Below, in pieces: positions 1 through 6,816 of a DNA stretch of 30,587 bases (position 1 is the stretch's first letter; each line of letters opens with the position of its first letter). Made by a program: the position numbers and the translations under genes. Below the pieces are notes generated by a model that was not told where the DNA came from, did no database searches, and saw nothing but the letters and a program-made list of their open reading frames with translations. Location of the stretch: contig DASWHK010000241.1 in the NCBI GenBank assembly GCA_036398215.1, positions 1 to 30,587 on the forward strand, in the 5' to 3' direction. The stretch is from DASWHK01 sp036398215 (GTDB lineage: Bacteria; Acidobacteriota; UBA890).

Positions 1-1191
1 GGCAAGGTCTTCATCGGCACCAACAACGACGGGATGCTCGACCCCGATGTCGCCGGCGACAAGGGGATCGTCATGGCCTTCCGCGAGTCCGACGGCGAGT
101 TCCTCTGGCAGATGGTCCACGACAAGCTGGAGAGCGGCCAGGTCAACGATTGGCCCTATCAGGGGGTGTGCTCGTCGCCGGTCGTCGAGGGCGATCGCCT
201 CTACTACGTCAGCAACCGCGGAGAGGTCGTGGCACTCGATACGGAAGGCTTCCGCGACGGCGAGAACGACGGGCCGTTCACCGGTGAGGAACGCCGCGGT
301 GAGCGCGACGCCGACGTGGTGTGGATCTACGACATGATCGGCGAGCTCGGCGTGTTCCCGCACAACATGACCAGCAGCGCTCCGGCGATCTGGGGCGACC
401 TGATCTTCGTCAACACCTCCAACGGGCAGGACGAGGAGGGCAACGTCCCGGCCCCCGGGGCCCCCGACCTGATCGCCATCGACAAGCACAGCGGCGAGCT
501 GGTGTGGCGCGCCGAGCCGCTCGGCCCGCGCATCTTGCACGGCCAGTGGTCGAGCCCGGCGGTGGCCGAGATCGACGGCGTCGTGCAGGTGGTGATCGGC
601 CAGGGCGACGGCTGGGCGCGCGGCTACGCCGCCGAGAGCGGCGAGATGCTGTGGGAGTTCGACACCAACCCCAAGGACTCGGTCTGGCCGCGCACCCGCA
701 ACAACCTCATCGCCACGCCGGTGATCTGGGAGGGCAAGGTCTTCATCGCCAACGGCCAGGACCCGGAGAACGGCGAGGGCCGCGGGCGGCTGCACGCGAT
801 CGACGCCAGCGGGCGGGGCGACATCACCGAGACCGGCCTCGTCTGGCGCACCGAGGAGATCCGCCGCTCGCTATCGACGGTGGCGATCCACGAGGGGCTG
901 CTGTACATCGCCGACTTCAGCGGCTTCTTCCGTTGCATCGACGTGACGACCGGCGAGGAGGTGTGGATGTACGACACCTTCGCCGCGATCTGGGGCTCGC
1001 CGCTGGTGGCCGACGGCAAGGTCTACATGGGCGACGAGGACGGCGACGTGATCGTGCTGCGGGCGGCCCGCGAGATGGAAGAGCTCGCCGAGATGAACCT
1101 CCGCAACGCCATCTACGGCGCCCCCGTCGCCGCCAACGGCGTGCTGTTCATCAACACGCGTAACCAATTATTCGCCCTACAACGACAGTAG
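1..1191 (+). CDS. PQQ-like beta-propeller repeat protein (5' end outside window)
   Basis: The reading frame is open from base 1, so the gene starts upstream and about 396 residues are visible. The protein consists of beta-propeller blades of the PQQ/quinoprotein alcohol dehydrogenase type. Each blade carries a pattern such as SSPVVEGDRLYYVSNRGEV, followed by a dictated residue run like LDTEGF or IDKHSGELVWR with the characteristic G-E-x-x-W tryptophan. At least six blades can be followed to the C-terminal NQLFALQRQ. Known relatives are exported enzymes or BamB-like scaffold proteins; the substrate cannot be told from sequence, and the signal peptide is outside the window. It resembles the second propeller gene at 3939-5348 (both carry a GRGDIT segment before a blade), so the two are probably paralogues. 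The stop is TAG, 8 nt before the end of the convergent gene at 1200. Confidence 0.9.
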   Translation, partial: GKVFIGTNNDGMLDPDVAGDKGIVMAFRESDGEFLWQMVHDKLESGQVNDWPYQGVCSSPVVEGDRLYYVSNRGEVVALDTEGFRDGENDGPFTGEERRGERDADVVWIYDMIGELGVFPHNMTSSAPAIWGDLIFVNTSNGQDEEGNVPAPGAPDLIAIDKHSGELVWRAEPLGPRILHGQWSSPAVAEIDGVVQVVIGQGDGWARGYAAESGEMLWEFDTNPKDSVWPRTRNNLIATPVIWEGKVFIANGQDPENGEGRGRLHAIDASGRGDITETGLVWRTEEIRRSLSTVAIHEGLLYIADFSGFFRCIDVTTGEEVWMYDTFAAIWGSPLVADGKVYMGDEDGDVIVLRAAREMEELAEMNLRNAIYGAPVAANGVLFINTRNQLFALQRQ

Positions 1192-1199
1192 CGTCGGCT

Positions 1200-1643
1200 T
1201 CACGATTCGATCCAGGCGGCGAGCTCCGCGAGCGCCGCTTCCTCCGAGAGGCTTCGAGCAGCGGCGCGGACGCTCGACGGAACCCAATCGGGGAAGGGGA
1301 CTTCTTCGGTCACATGACGTCCGGAACTCGTGTGGACCTCGCGCACCTGCGAAAGGTGATCCGCGGGAATCCGACCTGCCGCTCGGACGATAGCGGGCCA
1401 CAACCGCCGGTGGACAAACGTGACCTTGCCTTCGATCAGGCGACACACGAGAACTTCGTCGCTGTCACGGATCGCGCGCGTCACCGCGAAGATCTCGCGA
1501 CTCTTCGGATGCGACCACCAGCGACCGCCAACCGGCTCTCCCGCAATGGCCTCGGCAAGCGACGGCACCGGCCCTTGAGCCGCCTCGAGTACCACCCCGT
1601 GCTTGCAAATGAAAGCGAGAGCTTGGCGTGCTGTCACCGCCAC
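1200..1643 (-). CDS. Conserved hypothetical protein, probable integron-cassette gene
   Basis: A protein of about 147 residues with no function I can assign. Its conserved-looking features are a start like VAVTARQALAF, a GEPVGGRWWSHPKSREIF segment, then RDSDEVLVCRLIEGKVTFVHRRLWPA and a C-terminal FPDWVP. I recognise this pattern from uncharacterised proteins in many bacteria. The frame stays open to a TTG at 1664, but that TTG lies inside the attC-like core (1659-1665). I therefore prefer the GTG at 1643, preceded at short distance by GGAAAG; the GTG at 1637 is also possible. The gene follows the R' core of the attC-like site as a cassette gene should. It runs convergently into the propeller gene with an 8-nt gap, and no attC is visible at its 3' end. 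Confidence 0.7.
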   Translation of the reverse strand: MAVTARQALAFICKHGVVLEAAQGPVPSLAEAIAGEPVGGRWWSHPKSREIFAVTRAIRDSDEVLVCRLIEGKVTFVHRRLWPAIVRAAGRIPADHLSQVREVHTSSGRHVTEEVPFPDWVPSSVRAAARSLSEEAALAELAAWIES

Positions 1644-1658
1644 GTCATCTTTCCGTCG

Positions 1659-1786
1659 GCGCAACGCTCCGAATGAGCCGCGCGCTTCGGCGCCAGCGTA
1701 GCGCGGGACAGTGGGTGCGCCGGCTAGATTCGGTTGCCAGGCAGCGCTGCCACGGCATGTCCGGCGGCTGCAAGCGCTTGTTGGGC
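1659..1786 (-). repeat. attC: attC-like integron recombination site (about 128 bp)
   Basis: Read on the minus strand, the site starts with GCCCAAC (1786-1780, fits RYYYAAC) and a left arm AAGCGCTTGCAGCCGCCGG of typical attC composition. It ends with a right arm containing CGCGCGGCTC and GTTGCGC (1665-1659, near GTTRRRY). AGCCGC pairs between the two arms at equal spacing of 9 nt from each core. Its left half matches the left half of the site at 2186-2243, including a shared GGCTGT just outside the core. The long, variable central region is within the known attC size range. The right half is weaker than the left. Confidence 0.6.
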
Positions 1787-1813
1787 GGCTGTGCCAATGT
1801 TACGTTCCCTTCC

Positions 1814-2038
1814 ATGACGCTCAAGGCCCGTGTACGAGGAGGTCGGCTCATTGTGGACGAGCCCACCGAGCTGCCCGATGGTACAGAAATCGAGCTGCTG
1901 CCGCTCGATCCCGGCGACTGGCTTGATGACGCCGACCGCGCGCTACTCCACGAGGCTTTGCGCCAATCCGATGCCGACATCGCCGCTGGACGGCTCGTCG
2001 ATGCTGCCGAGGTGCTCAAGGAGCTCAGGTCGCGTTGA
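1814..2038 (+). CDS. Antitoxin of a ParE/RelE-type toxin-antitoxin pair
   Basis: A 74-residue protein starting MTLKARVRGGRLIVDEPTE, followed by LPDGTEIELLPLD, an acidic helical middle and a C-terminal VLKELRSR. This is the layout of the small antitoxins (AbrB-like/DUF104-like N-terminus, acidic helical C-terminus) that neutralise RelE/ParE-fold toxins. The ATG at 1814 is chosen because similarity to the family begins there; the open frame upstream is attC sequence. The stop overlaps the toxin remnant (TTGA, 2035-2038), the usual coupling in such operons. The pair is encoded against the direction of the surrounding attC-like sites, as is common for toxin-antitoxin cassettes that carry their own promoter. 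With the toxin decayed, the antitoxin may be a relic or still protect against a related toxin. Confidence 0.75.
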   Translation: MTLKARVRGGRLIVDEPTELPDGTEIELLPLDPGDWLDDADRALLHEALRQSDADIAAGRLVDAAEVLKELRSR

Positions 2039-2163
2039 CGCCTCGTCGCGTCCGGTTTACCGCGACAGCCTGCCACCTCTACTACACCTTCGATGAACAC
2101 GAGGTGACGGTCCGCGCCTTGTGGGGTGCTCGCCGCGGGCGGGAACCACATATCAGACCGTAG
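2035..2163 (+). pseudogene. ParE/RelE-family toxin remnant with internal deletion
   Basis: From a TTG overlapping the antitoxin stop, 42 residues can be read: an N-terminal TPRRVRFTATA joined directly to CHLYYTFDEHEVTVRALWGARRGREP. In intact ParE-like toxins, similar first and last segments are separated by about 50-60 residues holding the central helices and strands. The two ends are in the right order and the same frame, so one clean internal deletion explains the sequence. A toxin missing its helices should be inactive. It is too short for most gene finders. It could instead be a shortened but expressed peptide; I consider that unlikely. Confidence 0.7.
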
Positions 2164-2185
2164 CTCATGCCCGGGAGTTTTGTCC

Positions 2186-2243
2186 GCCTAACGTTCCGGT
2201 TCAGCGGCGGCGGAACGCCGTCCGCTGCAACCGGTTGTTCGAC
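2186..2243 (-). repeat. attC: attC integron recombination site (58 bp)
   Basis: The site has cores GTCGAAC (minus strand, 2243-2237) and GTTAGGC (minus strand, 2192-2186; GCCTAAC on plus). Between them, two arms pair: GGTTGCAGCGGACGG on the minus 5' side against CCGCCGCTGAACC on the 3' side. The first arm has an unpaired G and an unpaired A, the extrahelical bases that orient attC sites. The longer arm comes first on the minus strand, so the canonical orientation is minus. Size, symmetry and extrahelical bases are typical of attC. The site lies 22 nt after the toxin remnant and 77 nt beyond the stop of the next gene. Confidence 0.85.
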
Positions 2244-2320
2244 GGCTGTCACCGAGACTCAGCCCAGTTTGCATTTGGGTCTTCTCCTTCCCGCCTTGCG
2301 GCACGGAGATGATCTCTGCC

Positions 2321-2746
2321 TCACGGATGGTAGAGAAGGCGACCAATCGTGGCGGCGATCAGGAGCTCTGCGGCGCTCCACGCCCATAGCTTGGTCGCCA
2401 GCGACCATGAAAAGAGGCCCCACTGCACGATTACAGCGAACGGCAGGACTGCACCGAACACCCATGTGAATCCAGCAGCTGCGAGCAACGCCTGAGTAGG
2501 AGAGAATACGCGCAAGAAGATTGCGAACAGCGCCACGACTCCCATGCCGATGATGAGACGAACCACCGTATGTATAACGAACGGCCCAGCTCCGCCTGGA
2601 ATCGGGAGGCCGGCGGCGTCAAATGCAGCTTTCATGTCACGGTATCCAAAGATACCGGCCATGAGGAGGCCGCTCACCATAACCCAGGTACCCGCGGCGA
2701 GACCCGCGAAGATCACGTGGCGCAAGTTGATGGTCTCGGAAAACAT
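2321..2746 (-). CDS. Small integral membrane protein (about 4 TM), cassette gene
   Basis: A 141-residue protein from the ATG at 2746 (MFSETINLRHVIFAGL). It shows about four hydrophobic segments: AGLAAGTWVMVSGLLMAGIF near the N-terminus, VVRLIIGMGVVALFAIFL, AAGFTWVFGAVLPFAVIVQWGLF, and a C-terminal LWAWSAAELLIAATIGRLLY. A soluble loop DMKAAFDAAGLPIPGG follows the first segment. I do not recognise a named family. The frame extends upstream to 2803, where an ATG overlaps the previous gene's stop, but the bases between are attC-like sequence, so I prefer the internal start. Base composition looks less GC-rich than the flanking chromosome, consistent with acquisition. Confidence 0.7.
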   Translation of the reverse strand: MFSETINLRHVIFAGLAAGTWVMVSGLLMAGIFGYRDMKAAFDAAGLPIPGGAGPFVIHTVVRLIIGMGVVALFAIFLRVFSPTQALLAAAGFTWVFGAVLPFAVIVQWGLFSWSLATKLWAWSAAELLIAATIGRLLYHP

Positions 2747-2751
2747 GGCTA

Positions 2752-2801
2752 GCCCCACTGACGATTGTCCGTCGAACGCCGCGTTCACGTGCTTGTTAGG
2801 C
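2752..2801 (-). repeat. Partial attC-like site between two cassette genes
   Basis: On the minus strand GCCTAACAAGCACGTG (from 2801) is a standard attC beginning, and the TAA stop of the upstream gene lies inside the core. The expected partner near 2758-2752 reads GTGGGGC, two differences from a pairing GTTRRRY core, and the arms do not pair well. Instead GAACGC-G-GCGTTC forms a local hairpin. It is best read as a decayed or recombined attC. The gene at 2746 starts 5 nt after it. Confidence 0.45.
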
Positions 2802-3554
2802 ATCGGCCACTCCCACTGGCGTCGAAACGAACCAAGCCAATAGTCCAGTGCCCAAGAACCCCAAGGCCATTCCACCGTCAACGAGCATCGCCTCGCTCGC
2901 GGCGACCATCATTGGCACTGTTTCTCCGAACTTGGGCAACCACGCTCGCAAAATCTCGCCGCTGACAACCGCGCCACCTCCGCTCAGAGCGACCGCACCA
3001 CTCCACCTGCGCAGCGCGGGACCGCTCTGGGCGGCGAGACCGAGGGATATCCAACCGAGCCCGCTCAGCAGGAACCAACTATGAACGAATATTAGATGCA
3101 GCTGGTTTAGGAAAGTCACGCCCCCCTCCAACCACCGGCCTTCCTCAGGAGTCGCAACCGTGGCCTGGAACCCAAACTCGCTGACTTTGAGTATCGTGAG
3201 GGCCAGAGGGACCACGGCTAGGACGGACCCGCCTAGGAAGAGCGCTGCCAGTAGGGTTCGGACGGGCGCGTCGCTATAGAGCCGCGGGAGAAGTCCGAAG
3301 AACAGGATGCCGAGCAGAATAGCGAGCAGGAGGAAACCCAATACAGTTGCGAGGTTGCTGGGAAACGCAGTGCGCAGTTGTTCAAGGGCGTCCAGCGGCG
3401 GCAGTCGCTGATCGTTGCGATAGACCAGATTCGGGACCGGCTGGCGCGAAAACAACGCTGGCAGGCCCGCGAGAGCCTGCAGAACGCCCCAGGCACCCAC
3501 GAGCCCTACGACAGAGGCCAGCAATCTGAGCTTGGTCCAGTAGACGATGGCCAT
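2796..3554 (-). CDS. Multi-pass integral membrane protein, cassette gene, function unknown
   Basis: A 252-residue protein starting MAIVYWTKLRLLASVVGLVG. About six to seven hydrophobic stretches are visible: the N-terminal helix; LATVLGFLLLAILLGILFFGLL; TLLAALFLGGSVLAVVPLAL; a central LIFVHSWFLLSGLGWISLGLA; AVALSGGGAVVSGEI; and a C-terminal MALGFLGTGLLAWFV. A soluble loop of about 30 residues (RQPVPNLVYRNDQRLPPLDA) follows the first helix. No enzyme or transport motif is recognisable. The stop codon TAA is part of the following GCCTAAC core, a usual cassette arrangement. Upstream, GTTAGGC (3610-3604 minus) sits about 50 nt before the start, as the leading boundary of a cassette would. Confidence 0.75.
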   Translation of the reverse strand: MAIVYWTKLRLLASVVGLVGAWGVLQALAGLPALFSRQPVPNLVYRNDQRLPPLDALEQLRTAFPSNLATVLGFLLLAILLGILFFGLLPRLYSDAPVRTLLAALFLGGSVLAVVPLALTILKVSEFGFQATVATPEEGRWLEGGVTFLNQLHLIFVHSWFLLSGLGWISLGLAAQSGPALRRWSGAVALSGGGAVVSGEILRAWLPKFGETVPMMVAASEAMLVDGGMALGFLGTGLLAWFVSTPVGVADA

Positions 3555-3603
3555 GCCCGTTCATCCCTTCGATTATGCCTTCGTGCTCACGAAGCCGCCG
3601 TAT

Positions 3604-3610
3604 GCCTAAC
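3604..3610 (-). repeat. Isolated attC-type core site GTTAGGC
   Basis: GCCTAAC on the plus strand is identical to the cores at 2186-2192 and, in reverse, 2795-2801. It lies upstream of the membrane-protein gene where the leading edge of its cassette is expected. I could not find a matching partner core or paired arms within about 130 nt on the far side, so it may be the edge of the cassette cluster or a chance match. Confidence 0.4.
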
Positions 3611-3938
3611 AGGTAGTCAGCAAACTTCCGTCAGAACGTTCTCCTGGACGGGCTGCTGCATATCGTGACGGTAGCCGAGGCATGAGTTTGAGATCTTCGG
3701 TTGCCGGAGCGGTAGTCTACGGGCTTGAGGGCGCTTTCGACAAGGGGCGATATCGGTGGAATCGGGGCAGCATATTGTCGATATCCCGGCGAAGCGACTG
3801 CTGCAGATCATCGGGTGGCCCAGAGGCCGGCCGTTTGCCGAGGAGGGCGCGGTTTCAGCACGGCCTCCTGGAGCGTCGTAGTCCGCGAGGGCGTAGACGT
3901 GTCCCGGGCGCGGAAAGACCCTGCTCCTCGATCGCCGT
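3611..3938. other. Intergenic region, no gene seen
   Basis: About 330 bp between the last attC-type core and the stop of the propeller gene. No open frame here has convincing coding character, and no tRNA, terminator or integrase remnant was recognised. Two GATATC palindromes occur at about 3749 and 3779. It may be the junction between cassette cluster and chromosome. Confidence 0.5.
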
Positions 3939-5348
3939 CTACTGCCCGCCGCCTTCGGTGATGGCGTACAGGGTGTCGCCGGCCCGCAAGTAGATGTGCC
4001 CCTGCGAGAACGCCGGCGTCGACAGGGTGTAGCCGCCGTCGACTTCGTTTCTCGCCAGGATCTCGAACTCGCGGCCCGCCCGGTAGACGGTCGTCACTCC
4101 GTCTTCGCTGGTGACGTAGATCTTGCCGTCGGCGAGGATCGGGGAGGCGCTGTAGGTGCCGGTCTCGATGCGCTGGTTGGTGTAGACGACCTCGCCGGTG
4201 GCCAGCTCCAGGCAGTGCACGACGCCGTTGTCGCCGACGACATAGAGCAGCTCGCCGTCGCTGACCGGAGTGGGCACGTCGGGGCCGCTGTCGAACGACC
4301 ACAGCCGGTGCGAGGTGGTGATGTCGCCGCGGCCGCCGGCCTCGAGCGCCAGCATCGGGCGCTCGCGGGTCGGCGCGATGATGATGTTGCCGATGACCAC
4401 CGGTGAGGCGACGATCCGGTAGTTGGCGTTGTTGCGCGGGTTGAGGCCGTCGGCGCGCCACAGCTCGGCGCCGGTCTCGGGGTCGTGGCCGGTGACCACG
4501 TCGCCGCCGGTGATGACGATCTCGGTCTTGCCGTCGTACTGCAGCAGCGCCGGCGTCGTGTACGAATCGGGCGACTCGCGGATGGCGTTTGTCGGGCGCT
4601 CGACCATCCACACCGTCTCGCCGGTGTGCTTGTCGATGCGCAGCACGTACGACGGTTCGTCGGTCTTCATGCCGTGCAGCACCTGGACGAACAGCGCGTC
4701 CTCGTGCAACAGCGGCGAGGAGGCGTAGCCCCAGTTGAGGCCGAAGCGCCAGTAGTCGTTGGAGATGTTGCGGGACCACAGCTCGTTGCCGTCGAAGTCG
4801 AAGGCGCGCAGCCAGCCGGTGCCGGTCATCACCCAGACGCGCTCGCCGTCGGTGACCGGCGAGGGCGACGACATGTTCTGCTTGCGCTCCTGGTGGTCGT
4901 TGTCGCTGAGGTACTGCTTCCAGATGATCGAGCCGTCACGCCGATCGACGCGCCACAGCTCGACGTTGAGCTCGTCGTTTGCGGGCGCGCCGCCGCCGCC
5001 TCGGCGGCCGCGACCGCCGCCGCCGGCATTGCGCGGCACATACGAAACGTTCAGAAAGATCGAGTCCTCCCAGATGATCGGCGTCGCCCCCGTCCATTGC
5101 GGAACCGACAGCTTCCAGGCGACGTTGGCGTTCTCGCTCCAGGTCGTCGGCAGGCCCGTCTCGCCGCTGGTGCCGTCGAGGTTGGGGCCGCGCCACTGCG
5201 GCCAGTTCTCCACGGCTGTGGCTGCGGCGGTGCCCGGCGCCGGGACGGCGTCCGCGCGATGGTCGGCGGCCGCGCCGCCAAGCCCCGCCACTGCGGCGGC
5301 AACTACGAAAGAGCCGACGACTGTGATTCCGATGGTCTTCTTCTTCAC
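3939..5348 (-). CDS. Exported PQQ-like beta-propeller repeat protein
   Basis: A 469-residue protein. An N-terminal Sec-type signal (KKK, then GITVVGSFVVAAAVAGLGGAA, residues about 5-27) is followed by NWPQWRGPNLDGTSGETG. That signature opens a family of exported propellers common in Planctomycetes and Acidobacteria. Seven or eight blades follow, with repeats such as ASPVVIGNIIIAPT, PTPVSDGELLYVVGDNGVV and SASPILADGKIYVTSEDG. A Gly/Arg-rich insert (GGGGRGRRGGGG) lies between early blades, around residue 115. The role is probably a periplasmic scaffold or quinoprotein-like enzyme; no catalytic residue is evident. The GTG start at 5348 has AGGAGG 8 nt upstream. The leader contains degenerate repeats of about 20 bp. 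It looks like a paralogue of the gene at 1-1191. Confidence 0.9.
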   Translation of the reverse strand: MKKKTIGITVVGSFVVAAAVAGLGGAAADHRADAVPAPGTAAATAVENWPQWRGPNLDGTSGETGLPTTWSENANVAWKLSVPQWTGATPIIWEDSIFLNVSYVPRNAGGGGRGRRGGGGAPANDELNVELWRVDRRDGSIIWKQYLSDNDHQERKQNMSSPSPVTDGERVWVMTGTGWLRAFDFDGNELWSRNISNDYWRFGLNWGYASSPLLHEDALFVQVLHGMKTDEPSYVLRIDKHTGETVWMVERPTNAIRESPDSYTTPALLQYDGKTEIVITGGDVVTGHDPETGAELWRADGLNPRNNANYRIVASPVVIGNIIIAPTRERPMLALEAGGRGDITTSHRLWSFDSGPDVPTPVSDGELLYVVGDNGVVHCLELATGEVVYTNQRIETGTYSASPILADGKIYVTSEDGVTTVYRAGREFEILARNEVDGGYTLSTPAFSQGHIYLRAGDTLYAITEGGGQ

Positions 5349-5354
5349 GACTTG

Positions 5355-5470
5355 ATCCTCCTCATGGGGAAGTCAGGATCCTCATGGGGACGTTCGAATC
5401 CTTGGGGCGATTTCGAATCCGCGGGGTGCCGTTCCGCTCCGCGCCGGTGATTTCGAGTCCTCGTGGTCTG
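5355..5470 (-). repeat. Degenerate 18-20 bp tandem repeats in the leader of the propeller gene
   Basis: Upstream of the GTG at 5348, on the minus strand, a unit resembling CCCC-N2-GGATTCGAAATCG recurs about five times. The distal copies carry GGACTCGAAATC and GGATTCGAAATCG, then GGATTCGAACGT, then two copies with CCCCATGAGGA 20 bp apart. The last copy supplies the ribosome binding site. The distal copies contain the palindrome TTCGAA. The role is unknown: protein binding, mRNA structure or simple slippage are all possible. Confidence 0.6.
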
Positions 5471-5532
5471 CTTCGTAGCCTCGCGGCGAGCTCGATCGTC
5501 ATTCTCGCAGGTGCGCCGGAAAATCGCTCGCG

Positions 5533-6816
5533 TCACCGAGGGTGACGATGAGAGTGGGGCGTGCCCAGCTCGTGGGCCCGCCGATGCTCCCGTTCATCGT
5601 CTCCTATCCGGGCGCCGCCGCCAAGGACGTCCGTCGCGGTATCGCTCCCGGGGGCCGGAGTCAGGCCGTGATCGTGCGCCAGATGTTCGCGCAGCGGATC
5701 GTGGCCGAAATCGTCCTCGAAGTCGCGCCAGACGCTGTGGACGTGGTTGGCGCCGTTCTGGGTGTTGTCGTACTCGACGACGAACGTCGGCCCCTGGATA
5801 CGGTAGTAGTGGCCCTCTCCCGGCGCCGTGCCGCCGGCCCAGGCGAAGTGGAGCCTCTCAACGCCGGCCTGGCGGATCTTGGCCATCTGGTGGCCGGCGA
5901 GATCGGGGTTCATCCGTGAGGAATAGACGGCCAGCAGCTCGAGCAGGAGCTGCTGCTGGGCGTTGCTCATGTCGGCCAGCGCCACCCCCTCCGGTGGTCC
6001 CATCGTCGCTTCGGCCGAGTTGGTCGTCAGGATGTCGCGCGGCGCCGCGTCGTCGATGATCACCCGCGAGCGCTGCCCGTCGTCGAAGGCGCCCAGCAGG
6101 CGGAAGCCGAGCTCGTCCTCCTGGGCGAACGGTTGCAGGCCCGGGTGGACCTCGGAGTCCTCGGCAACGTGCGCCGGATTGCCGCCGAAGAAGGCCGGCG
6201 TACTCGACACCACGCGGCCATCGACGACCGTGAAGCTCACCGACAGGTGGTGCCCCTCGAAGCGCCAGCCCCAGGCGCCCTGCCGGGCGGGCGTGCCGAA
6301 GGCGGCCAGAAAGTAGTTGCCCGGGTTGCGGTTGGCGGAGCCGCCCGAGTTGGCGAACAGGACCTCTTCGAGGGCGACGATCCGGAATGCCTGCTCGGTG
6401 CCCTCGGCGCCCAGGCCGGTCCCGAGGAGGCCGCGAACGGCTTCCATGCCGGCGTCGTCGACAGCGCCGATCGGCAGACCGACGCGCTGGCGCGGCACGT
6501 AGGCCCAATCGGTGCGCTCCTCGCCATCGAAAGCGAATGCCATCCGTTGCTGCTGCTCGGCGCTGAGGCGGGAGGCGAGCGCCTGCCAGGCGGTGAACAT
6601 GGCATCGGCGGCCGGGGCCTGCGGGGCGACGGCCTCGCGGGGCGGCGCGCCGCCTGCCGGCCCGGCGCCGACGACCGACGCGGGCACGACCAGCAGCGCA
6701 ATCGACGCGGTCACTGCCCACGCCAGGCGCGTGAGCCTTGGTCCGATTCCCGTGCAAGGGAGGCGACCCATGCCGTCTGGACGCTTGGGGGCGATGACCT
6801 CGTTGGTGCATGACAC
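5533..6816 (-). CDS. DUF3500 family exported protein
   Basis: A 427-residue protein with DUF3500 hallmarks: RMAFAFDGEERTDWAYVPRQR, an ALEEVLFANSGGSANRNPGNYFLA region, WGWRFEGHHLSVSFTVVDG, then VEYDNTQNGANHVHSVWRDF and LREHL near the C-terminus. Function is unknown for the family. The N-terminal hydrophobic stretch (LAWAVTASIALLVVPASVVGAG, residues about 31-52) suggests export. The GTG at 6816 is favoured by AGGAGG 6 nt upstream; an ATG 15 codons later (MGRLPCTGIG) would give a more usual signal-peptide length. After LREHLAHDHG, where relatives generally end, a low-complexity tail of about 45 residues rich in G, R and H may reflect loss of the original stop. Confidence 0.88.
   Translation of the reverse strand: MSCTNEVIAPKRPDGMGRLPCTGIGPRLTRLAWAVTASIALLVVPASVVGAGPAGGAPPREAVAPQAPAADAMFTAWQALASRLSAEQQQRMAFAFDGEERTDWAYVPRQRVGLPIGAVDDAGMEAVRGLLGTGLGAEGTEQAFRIVALEEVLFANSGGSANRNPGNYFLAAFGTPARQGAWGWRFEGHHLSVSFTVVDGRVVSSTPAFFGGNPAHVAEDSEVHPGLQPFAQEDELGFRLLGAFDDGQRSRVIIDDAAPRDILTTNSAEATMGPPEGVALADMSNAQQQLLLELLAVYSSRMNPDLAGHQMAKIRQAGVERLHFAWAGGTAPGEGHYYRIQGPTFVVEYDNTQNGANHVHSVWRDFEDDFGHDPLREHLAHDHGLTPAPGSDTATDVLGGGARIGDDEREHRRAHELGTPHSHRHPR

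Noticed and set aside
3611..3938. Integron integrase or attI site next to the cassette cluster
   Set aside because: No frame with tyrosine-recombinase motifs is present on either strand in or beside this gap.
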